From Blastomussa wellsi (Eukaryota; Cnidaria; Anthozoa; Scleractinia; Plerogyridae), in NCBI GenBank assembly GCA_947652115.1, contig OX393568.1:1832353-1896352 (forward strand): DNA of 64,000 nt, given 5' to 3'. Below the pieces are notes generated by a model, which made no database searches, was not told the origin of the DNA, and was given only the letters and a program-made list of their open reading frames with translations. Shown here one piece after another: positions 54,653-64,000 of this stretch. The position numbers and the translations under genes are program-made. The first letter of the stretch is position 1; the number at the start of each line of letters is the position of its first letter.

Positions 54653-56594
54653 ATATGACCCGACGTTTTTAACCATCTCGGCGTTTTGCCGCCTGAAGCT
54701 TATCCCGCGCTCTTTTGCTTCTTGTTGCAATTTTTTGGTTAATTTTTATTTTTGCCTCATGTCACATGACACATGGGATCAGTGGCCTTAGGAGCCTGGC
54801 CCAGGCCTAAAGAGCTAAATTAACCCGCTTGACGACACACTGGGAAAGAGCCCACAGTGCTCAATAGTAATGGCAACCACGTAAAATAGCTTGAAATTCT
54901 GTAGCTTTCACGTAATAAACGGACAATAGTAGCTCTAAAAAATAAATAACGGTTATGTCGCAAAATTGCACTATTATGCCGGCAAAATAGCACTGTTATG
55001 CCGGCAAAATTATTATGTTCGAAATTATGCCGGCATGATGAGTCAACCCCTACCGCTAACGACGTGTTACTAAACCTAACATGTACATTATGCTCGCCAT
55101 CATCTGGGTGACTAGATAGAAAATGGAAAATTTGAATTCTGGTTCCAAAAGGGTTAAATTCAATACCTTCTTCAGTTAAAACTAAGAGCAACCCTTTTCA
55201 ATATCAAATCGCCTAACGTTCATAATAACTAGACTACGAGCACTGCCTTTTTCCTCAGTCCACCGAGCGTGAAGCTTTTAGTCTAGAAGGCTTGGCGTTC
55301 TTAGACGAATTTAAATTAAAACCCATGGAGCATTCACAGCAAGCAGATTGTATTCAAAATGTCTCACGTTCCTGTAACAGCTGATGTCCAACTCATTTAT
55401 TTTTTTATAACTATTTTTAATCTCAACAACGGTTGTTCGCGGTCGGAACTTCGCCAAACTCAAAATTTCAAGTTAATCAGGCTCTTTATAGCAAATTATT
55501 CATCTTTGGTACAGAGATGTATTTCTCTGAAGTCGTGAAAATTAGGTTGTCTGAGACTGCATTTCGTGCGTTTTAAAGCAGTATGTATTTTACAGTTTTA
55601 GAGGATAATTTCACTATTTAAAAAGAACAAAAATATTAATAGAAATAACGTTGAAAATCCCACATTTTTCCTACATCCTACATTTTTTTATCAATTCACT
55701 TTTTTAAAATCGTTGGCCAAAAAAAATGTGATTGACTACTGCTTCGAAAGCTCCATACATGAGCCTCTGGCTCGGGAGAATTGGGCAACCACTCCCTGTC
55801 CTAAAATATTTGTCTTTGTCGTTTGCCTCCTTTTTGCTTATCATCTCATTAATTCACGTGTATACCTCTTAGAAACTAGTCCCACGACAAAAGATAACCT
55901 CCCTTAAAAACCTTAAAATTATGCAATTCAAGCATGGTAATTTGTATTCTGCAAAGAGAAGTAAGAAAATGAACATATGCTAAATCTGATAAAGATTTTA
56001 AATCAATGCAAATCCCACTGATTCTCTTGAAATTTAAGCCTTGATATGGAAATTTAATTGATAAAACTCTCTGACTACGTTTTCAAGATCGATCAGAATT
56101 GTATTTTCACAAGCTTTTGCTTTTAGTTCAGGCTTCCGATGGTACTTTATTTCGATTCTCTGAAGGACGTTTTTTTTTTCTTGTCTCGGTCGACTACCGA
56201 TCACCGATTCTCGTGCCATTTTATCTCTCTCCATTTTGCTGAAATGTTCCACCGTAAAGCCTCGACACAAAAGCTGGGACACAGGCAAAATTTGTTGCGG
56301 AAGCAAAACTTTTGTATCCGACAGAAATATTTTTCTTCCGCAACTGACAATGTTTTCTGCCTTAATTAGATATTACTCTGAGCGCAAAGGAAATAGCTTT
56401 GAAAAACAGTGTTTCCGCAGTTATGTTTTTTAGTGTGGGGGTCGGCGCCGCGGTGCAACTCACTCGAACTAACCAGCGATCGCCAAACAGATACGTGCAA
56501 TAAAATTCAGTAAACATAGACGTGAACAAAATTCAATGGTGCATGCTGATAGCAAATCGCTTCACCGTAATTATTTTTTACTCGACATACGTCT

Positions 56595-56817
56595 ATTTGG
56601 TCGGCGCAGTGGCCTAATTGTTAGTGCGCTGGACTCCGGATCGGACGGTCTGGGTTCGAGCCTCTAGCCGGGGCACTGCGTTGTGTTCTTGGGCAAGACA
56701 CTTTACTCTCACAGTGCCTCTCTTAACACTTCACCCAGGTGTAAAATGGGTACCGGCGAATTTACTGCTGGGGGATAACCCTGCGATGGACTAGCATCCC
56801 ATCCAGGGGGAGTAGAA
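56595..56817 (+). repeat. tRNA-derived SINE
   Basis: Best-preserved copy: tRNA-like head GGTCGGCGCAGTGGCCTAAT with box-B-like GGGTTCGAGCC, core CACTGCGTTGTGTTCTTGGG, GGGTACCGGCGAATTTACTG, and tail CCCTGCGATGGACTAGCATC with CCATCCAGGGGGAGTAG. Confidence 0.85.
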
Positions 56818-57659
56818 ATATCCTCTGTCGCTTACCTTTATATGTCTATTTGACATGTTTACCATCGAGTTATGGTTCACTTAGACAGTTTGAATAGCAC
56901 TCAATTACAATGGTGTACGCTAAAGAGTAAAGCAAACGCAATCGTTAAGTAACAACTGTTCTTGCTCGGAGGGTTTTTCTCCGGACTCTCCGGTTTTCCT
57001 CCCTCCAATTCCAATTTGATCTGGAACACACAGCCCCACAAGCTTATAGCTTTCAATTCTACCGTGTCTAAACAAAGGTCATTTATTTATTTATTTTATT
57101 TTATTAATAAAAATATAACCTACGTATATGTGTGGTTATAACTGTCCAACACATAAAGTCGTTCATGATCAGGGGATAAAATGCCACAGCATTAGAATTA
57201 TTATCGTTTATAACGTATGTTCACAAATAGAAGCCTAATTGAATTGTACGGACTTAAATGAAAATTCCTTTTTCGGTTTCTTTCAATAAATGCAAATGAA
57301 CAAACGACGGAATAACATGGTCTGCTCAATAATGACATCTGGCTAACTCTCACGGAAGGAAGTTGATTTTAGCTTTAAACATGGCTGTTTACTTACTTTC
57401 AGTTAAGCGATTTTTTTTACACTCTGACATTACAGTAAGTTGTGCCCGCCTACAAAGGAACAAACAGTTGGTCGATAAAGTTGAGTTTTTTCTTCGCTGT
57501 TTGGTTGCATGTATAAATCAACTCCAATTATATAAAATGTAACTGAAATAGTACGCGCGCTCTCATTGGTCAATAGGTGTGTTAAGATGAGAGTTTGCAG
57601 ATACGGCTACTAGTGACGTTTTAGATTCGTACTTAGTTTTGGGAAATCTTTTCCAAAAG

Positions 57660-57815
57660 CAATAGAGGACTTTTTTCTCATTTATATTTCCTCATCGATC
57701 TAAACACTCGGGGGATTTGGAGTATTCTCAAAAGTTATGCAAATCCTGCATAACTGCCTCGAATTCTCCCAACCCCCTCGTCGTATATAAACACGGAAAG
57801 AGTCCTCTGCTGCTT
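57660..57815. repeat. foldback element
   Basis: GCAATAGAGGACT at the left and AGTCCTCTGCTGC at the right, with TTCGAATT/GGGGGATTTGG-type internal complementarity (TGCAAATCC / CTGCATAAC). MITE-like. Confidence 0.6.
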
Positions 57816-59108
57816 AACTACATGCCATAATGAGTGTAATTTAAAATCACAATTATAAGGATGTTTTCCTAAACCACTAAACCAAATTCATTTACCGCTG
57901 CGGCATATTCAAGCCATTAGGAAAACAAAAAATATTATGCGTAACAGCATATATTGCATTGCTTTCAGATAGAATTACAACTTTGAATATTCTGTTCGAG
58001 TGGGTTCTTGTCACATTTTCGCAAAGAAAGTCATCAAATCTCTTAAGCTCCGTATTCTATATCGTATTCTGTATTAATTTAATTCTCACATTCTTGATGC
58101 TAAATATCCCGTGTTGTGAAAACAATAATTAATATTTTGAACATGATTGTAAGTGGCACAACATCGAGAAATACCAAAATTCAGTTCAAAACCCTCTGAT
58201 ATCACTTCATAGCAATCTTATTATTAAGCATCTCATGAGGTTCCTTTACACCTTCGCTAGCATTTCAGTCTTTTGAGTGTGATATATTAACAAAGTGCTT
58301 AACAGCACTTATTTAACCATCGTCATAGCAACAATGCAATTACTAACAAAAGACTGACTAAGAATCGGCATCGCGTATTACAATTAATGAAAATTTATTG
58401 TTGGCATTTTGGTACCGAACTGTTTGCGGATGTCAATTAAACTTTCCTGCATGGTGTGTTGAAAAGCAGAGCAATTAATTAGTACAACCGATCAGTTGGT
58501 ATTCTTGTTCATATGCAAATGTATGTGTTGAAGTTGGTTACCCTGAAAGTTATAACTTTAAGCAAAGGCTAAGCTGAATTACTGAGATTGTTTTCGTTCT
58601 TCTTTGGGTATGTTTTTTCTGCTAATATTTTACTCGTGTTAACTTAATTTCTCGCAGTTTTCTTGGGGCGTATGAATTTATATTTTATGTCGCGTATCGC
58701 GACAAAAGGTGAATGGTGTACTCCATGAACGCATCCTGTTAAAATCAATTTATTTTCTGCGTAAACTTAGCATGAGTTATCATATCGTAGTTTCGTGCGG
58801 CGTGCGTTTTACTTCCACAGTTGACTGTGACGCTCACAATTGTTTACTCGCTCAGCGGACCTACTTTCCCATGTTAAGCTAAATACACAGGTTGATATTT
58901 TCATTTTGCCTGCGGCGTGGAGGCTTTGCTTAGCTGTCACATTTGTCTGTTTTTTTTTATTCAGGAAATCCGGAACAGACAACGGAAGGAAGATGCCATA
59001 TCTTTGAAATGAAGACGGCCAATACATTGGGCATACGAATCACGCAATTACAAGATTCGGCCACTTTCCAAGTCAATTCCCTGTCCTGGGATTAGGGCCA
59101 AACCGAGC

Positions 59109-62100
59109 ATGAACAAAACCCACTTAACATCAACCATAGCGCCGATAAAGGATGAAATAAACGACAGCAAAATTACTGGAGGAATAATGTCGGATGACGC
59201 TACATGGATTCTAACGAGCGCTTTCATTATTTTCACAATGCAGTCGGGATTCGGTCTGCTCGAATCCGGAATGGTTTCCAGGAAAAATGAAGCGAACATC
59301 ATGGTCAAGAACGCGGTGGATGTGATCTACGGCGGACTGTCTTATTGGCTTTTTGGATTCGCATTCAGTTTCGGAAACAGCGAGCTGGGAAACTCTTTCT
59401 GTGGCCTGGGATATTTTTTGACGGACGCAGACGAAAGAGAAATGGGGCAGGTGTTTTCAAAGTACTTTTTTCAGCTCTCTTTTGCGACAACTGCGACTAC
59501 CATTGTTTCAGGGGCGATGGCAGAAAGAACGACCTTAAAAGCGTATACGCTTTATTCCTTCTTAAACACTCTGACATACAGTGTTCCCGCTCATTGGATT
59601 TGGGACGACAATGGTTGGCTTCGGAAAATGGGTGCTGTTGACATTGCAGGATGCGGTGCTGTGCATTTAGTTGGTGGAGTGAGTGGGCTGGTAGCAACTG
59701 TTATGTTAAAGCCGCGTACAGGAAGATTTGATGAAAATTATTCGTCAAAACAAATGGCTTCTCCGACAAATGTTCTCCTGGGGACGTTTATGCTATGGTG
59801 GGGCTGGCTGGGATTTAACTGTGGCAGCACATTTGGAATAAGTGGCACGAAATGGAAACTTGCTTCCAGGTATAAATTTTTGTTTACCACCTTGTTCTCG
59901 CATGCGATGCCTGATTTAAACAAAGTTAAAACGTAGAAAAATGAGGCGGGTTAATAAACGATTGCTTGCAGATATTGAATTAATTTATCAAATGTGCTCG
60001 CTGAAATTATGAGGAAACTAATTAGTTTGTACACCATTAAATAAATTTTATAAAATAATAATAATTAAATTTCACATCTTAACGCTTACCTTAATTGGAA
60101 ATGACTGTTTTGTCTTTCTCCAATCCCCTCATCTATGAACTTCAATGTGAATTTATTGGTTTTCTCGAATTTCTCACAATAAAGGAAAAGAGTAACAGAA
60201 AAAATTATTTATTAAATCGACGATTTTTAAAGTGAGGCTATTTTATCAAAAGATTACCCATGTTATAAAATAACATAAGGGGGCTATTTCAGCAATGGAT
60301 TCATGATTCTTTTTACGAGAAAATACAATGTTTTTATGGCAGGACCCACAAAATCGTCATTAAAAATGGAATCTCGTGTCTTTTGATTCTTTTAACACTT
60401 GCCTTATAGGTCAGCGGTCGTAACTATCAATGGCTCCATCGGCGGCGGAATTCTAGGAATGCTTTACAGGTAAGTTAGTCCTTAGTCTTTCTCACTAAAT
60501 AAAATGATTCAGAATCGCAACGAGTTAAAAAGGTCGGGCACGAGGACTGGGGAGTCCTTGTTCACAACATTTGCCTCGAGAGCGTTTCAGTTTCTGATCG
60601 AATGACAAATTCTGAATTTGAAGAACATAGCACGATTAACCGTAAGCTGTGAATATAAGACCGATGTATCTGGGTTTGAAAACTCAAAATATGCAAAGAA
60701 TGTATGGGCTTCATTATTAGCGCTTTTGCCACCAGAAATTTTGCAGGTTTTAAAAGCTAACATCTCCTTCTCTATTGCAATTTTTGTAAAGAGCTAAAAA
60801 TTTAACAGATTATTAAGTTTCGCTGGCTCTTTAAATATCTGGAGTCAATTTGTATATAGCAATAAGCATGATGCCTTCTCTAAAAAACGTTGTATGCTGA
60901 TGAGACAAAATGGAAATAGTGACGTCAGTATGAATCTCGCTGTAGGTGATTCTCATTGCGTAGTTTCATACTATGTCGAGTGCGGACTTTCGCGGACTTT
61001 CGCGGACAAATGCAAAACAAACTGTAAACTTCGGAAAAGTTTTCCGCTGCCTAAATCCTTTTGTTTTTGGAGCCATAAACTCGGGATCAGGACGCTTTTT
61101 CCTTCGCAACGTTTTTTGGGATGTCAAGCAAAGCACTCGGCCCAATACCTCACGAAATGAGACTAGCTTATTAGCCGAACAGCGACAAGTAACAAACTTT
61201 TTACGCTTTTTGGCGACTATATATAGAGAAAATGTTGCAAAACAACGAGTTCCATTCTGCCTCAGATTCAACCAGTTACTTCTCGTCTTTAACTCCCATT
61301 TTTGAAACAAAACCTTCCGCTAACAAAACATTGCCTTTAAGACCTCCGCTTTAGTTGAGACTTTCTCACGGCATGATCTCTCATATTAGTATATTCTCAG
61401 CTCCGACTATTGCATTTCTAGCTTTTTGATTGGCTAAAAAACTCCGACTATGAGCCAATAGTCGAAGTTTTACGTCATATGGAAAATAGTGCGCCAAGTT
61501 TTTATTTTACGCTTTGTAAAATTGTGGAAATAAAAATCGGCGGCAAAACCCGGTTTGAGAATTTACTAAAACAATTATTCCATTCGCCCTTGTTGGATAT
61601 GAAGTGATTATAACCAACTCGCGCTACGCGCTCGTTGGTTATTTTATCACTTCATATCCAACGCGGGCTCATGGAATAATTGTTATTTAGCACATAAAAC
61701 AAACACGGTGTTTTAAAAAGTTGTATGGTATTGTTATTTTTCACCAGTTTCAAAGAAATTAACTATTCCACGGAAGATTAGCTACCTGGTGACATCCATG
61801 CTACTTTTTATCTTTCAGTCACATTTTCTTTCAAAAGAAAATAAACATTCCTATTTTTGTGACCGGCATTTTGGCAGGACTTGTGGGCATAACAGGTATA
61901 TCAAATTACTATAGGCATCAAGATATCATTTTAATAGATACTCGATACAGTGACGATTGCCTGGTCAATTATTCTGCCTTGTTCAATCAGATATTTTGCT
62001 TTTTTGTAATAGCCTAAAAATGGGTGAAGGACAAGTTTCCCGCCTCAAATTCGGGAATGGTTTTTGTTTTGTCGCTCGGGGAAAATACTGAATTTTTCAA

Positions 62101-62757
62101 AACCGTCTTTATATTATACGGTATTTTTCCAGGTGAATTCGCTAAATGAGGATTCAGTTTTTCCGCTATCCATGGATTGCATTTCATAATGAAGTTTTTC
62201 TCTTTTTTTTTTTTCTCAAAGCCATCTGTTCTCTTTCCCGGCCCTGGGAAGCCATTGTTATTGGGGCAATAGGCGCCCTAGTCGCATGCCCCACATGCTC
62301 TCTTCTTGAAAGGCTACGAATTGATGATCCTGTCGGGTGCGTGGCCACGCACGGAGTGGCAGGCATCTGGGGCCTAGTGTCAGTTGCATTCTTTGCTGAG
62401 AAAGACATCCTCCAGACTAAGTTCTCCGACAGGTTTGGAATTCTGAAAGGTGGTCCGTGGTGGTTCTTGGGAGTCCAGCTACTTGTGGTTGTTTCTGTTA
62501 CTGCCTGGGCTGCGTGTACAACATTTCTAGAGCTGCTATTGGTCAACAAGCTACTTGGACTGCGCATGAGTGTAGAGGACGAGCTAATGGGCGCTGACAA
62601 AGTGGAGCATGGAATTGGAGAGCACGATCCGAACCCAACTCAAGCAAAAGAGCCTTGCAATGAGAGCGGGCACACCAACGAAGCACTGGAACCATTAGAG
62701 GAAAGCCTGAATGATTTAGAGGCCGTTGGAAGTCATGAAACTTTACCAAAACCCTAA
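59109..62757 (+). CDS. AMT: ammonium transporter (AMT type)
   Basis: Amt/Mep/Rh-superfamily ammonium channel of the plasma membrane, AMT rather than Rh branch. Exons 59109-59869, 60410-60469, 61819-61895, 62222-62757; 1434 nt, 477 residues, a usual length. Hallmarks: FTMQSGFGLLESGMV in the first membrane helix, DIAGCGAVH (Asp178 and pore His186, equivalent to the D160/H168 spacing of E. coli AmtB), the second pore His343 in ATHGVAGIWG, and GFNCGST. About eleven hydrophobic segments, then a hydrophilic acidic C-tail from GLRMSVEDELMGAD on, where the regulatory C-terminus lies in AMT proteins. All introns GT-AG. Start chosen as the first ATG giving a short N-terminus before helix 1. AATAAA at 62800-62805. 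Probably moves ammonium for nitrogen assimilation or excretion; a symbiosis role is inference. Confidence 0.94.
61570..61684. repeat. foldback element in transporter intron 2
   Basis: Arms ACAATTATTCCATTCGCCC/GGGCTCATGGAATAATTGT and TTGGATATGAAGTGAT/ATCACTTCATATCCAA around CGCGCTACGCGCTCG. Same family as 32584-32655. Next to it (61395-61480) is another short inverted motif, CTCCGACTAT/ATAGTCGAAG. Confidence 0.85.
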
Positions 62758-62957
62758 AATGATTCAAAGATCCTTTAAAACCTGGTTGCACGCGAAGAAA
62801 ATAAATTGAGCTAGTTGCACTGAGCAGTATGAACAAGCGATCTGACTGAACAGACAAGGATGTAAATTCTTTCAATATTAGAGCGGTTTTCCTCTGAATG
62901 TCGAAAGTAATTAGGAATTGATTTGGTTTTGCATTGCTATGTTCAGTAATTGGTTTA

Positions 62958-63150
62958 AATTTCTCGCGCCACTTTTTCAACCAGTCAGGAGTAAAACCAA
63001 CACCAATCGTGACTCACGCGTGCCAGTTTTCCCGCGCTTTGTGTCGGCTGCGTGTAATTACTTTGAGCTGTGATTGGTTCACTGGATTGTCTCCGTCCTT
63101 TGCGATTAGCTAAAGTAATTACTTTGGTTTGGGTTTTACGAAACTCAAAC
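62958..63150. repeat. dispersed repeat, copy 2
   Basis: Matches 4989-5190 along its whole length in the same orientation. Lies just after the transporter gene. Confidence 0.8.
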
Positions 63151-63849
63151 TCGCCCAGGTATGATTGGATCCTCTTCCCTTATGGAAAGTGTTCCCTTAC
63201 GAAATGTTACAAACCTGGCGTGTGGCCGGACCAAATCTAACCCTGCTTTAACTCTTCTTCACATGCGTTCGCTGGTCAATGAATACCTTTTTGTTAATTT
63301 TGTTTTTGTTTAATTTGTTTTTAGTTTATAGCAAAATTACTGAGTGTAGGAAGTTCCAAACAATCTAAGGTAAAAAGTTGTATCATAACATTCTGATCAA
63401 AATTCAGTAATAAAAATGGCGCTCGTTTTTTTTAAGTAATAAGCAATTAAAGCTAAAACTAAGGTGGGTTTTAACAGGTTATAATGTTGCTATGGTGAGA
63501 CGGAGACACCTGATACCTGATAATATAAACAACTAGAGCCAGGCTGATAGATTTTTTAATTTTCTTCTGCCATTCACTACATGAAATAAATATAATGGTT
63601 ATATTTACAGGTTATGGCAAGTCTGTAACACCTCCAAAATTACAAGCTTTGACCAAACTAAATCTCGACATCAATATTGTCAAATCCCCAATTTCGAAAG
63701 TAGCTAAACCAAAATCAGTAGAACATTTTAAGACGATTCTGTAAACATTAATCGAGTTTACTACAATCTAAAGATCAGTAATAAAACAATCAAGTCTGGA
63801 ATTTGGCCGAACAGTCATGGCCTTGTCAGGAATAATTGCACTCGCCCAT

Positions 63850-64000
63850 TTAATTGGAACTGCAGGTTGAGGGGATTCTGAGCACACCGCCTTTCACGCT
63901 ATCGTCTCCCAAGTCTGCCATGCCAACAACATTTCCCTTCCCTGCGGAACATGACTTAGCCAACTCCGATATGTCTGCGTCACTTTTCACGTGGTCCCAG
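63850..64000 (-). CDS. possible last exon of a minus-strand gene, partial
   Basis: Open frame of 49 codons from the window edge to a TAA at 63850-63852, encoding a balanced, protein-like peptide (KGNVVGMADLGDDSVKGG, then VLRIPSTCSSN). Base composition is clearly richer in G and C than the flanks. No acceptor is inside the window, and I do not recognise the family. Could be a terminal coding exon or a repeat fragment. Confidence 0.35.
   Translation of the reverse strand, partial: WDHVKSDADISELAKSCSAGKGNVVGMADLGDDSVKGGVLRIPSTCSSN

Larger units (their letters stand above)
54653..59108. other. intergenic region before ammonium transporter
   Basis: Contains short repeats of TATGCCGGCAAAAT near 54975-55035, a SINE (56595-56817) and a foldback near 57660-57815 (AGAGGACT ... 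AGTCCTCT). No supported gene. The right end presumably carries the transporter promoter and 5' untranslated region. Confidence 0.45.

Noticed and set aside
54975..55035. Tandem TATGCCGGCAAAAT units as a minisatellite or regulatory array
   Set aside because: Only about three imperfect units; too short to support a call.
60966..61310. Overlapping frames of over 100 codons on both strands in transporter intron 2
   Set aside because: Both strands open by chance in a repeat-like stretch (GCGGACTTTC repeated); no recognisable protein features.

Overview
The window looks like nuclear DNA of an anthozoan cnidarian, most likely a stony coral. The genes have introns and polyadenylation signals. The tRNA genes carry internal promoters and lack an encoded CCA. 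Short foldback elements and tRNA-derived SINEs are dense, and there is a complete Gypsy-type retrotransposon. The assignment is inference; I recognise the repeat style and gene content rather than a diagnostic marker.

Left part (1-36 kb): three copies of a group II PLP-dependent decarboxylase related to bacterial tyrosine decarboxylases. Copy A is only a last exon at 795-1049 (+). Copy B (11947-25030, +) has eleven coding exons and a predicted 963-residue product. Copy C (27340-35891, -) has the same eleven-exon structure and a predicted 979-residue product. B and C converge tail to tail. A 4.66-kb LTR retrotransposon with identical LTRs and a CCTTT target duplication sits in intron 7 of copy B, 24 bp before exon 8. 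Between A and B lies an unrelated eight-exon gene (3443-8059, +) for a secreted Pro/Gln-rich protein whose N-terminal part is built from two 90-nt repeat exons.

Middle (38.7-54.7 kb): an intact tRNA-Pro, an intronless rhodopsin-class receptor gene (40133-41098, +), then about 11 kb of duplicated and inverted cassettes carrying tRNA-Ala and tRNA-Pro genes in every state from intact to fragmentary, plus a tRNA-Ile(GAT). Several MITE-like elements have inserted among them.

Right part (59.1-64 kb): a four-exon AMT-type ammonium transporter gene (+, 477 residues) and what may be the last exon of a minus-strand gene running off the edge. About 4.5 kb before the transporter holds only a SINE, a foldback repeat and AT-rich sequence.

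The decarboxylases presumably make an amine in the cytosol. The neighbouring receptor lacks the aspartate that classical amine receptors use, so physical proximity is not evidence for a ligand-receptor pair. The exon coordinates were derived by comparing the two decarboxylase copies and by reading splice sites and phases; every multi-exon model sums to a whole number of codons.
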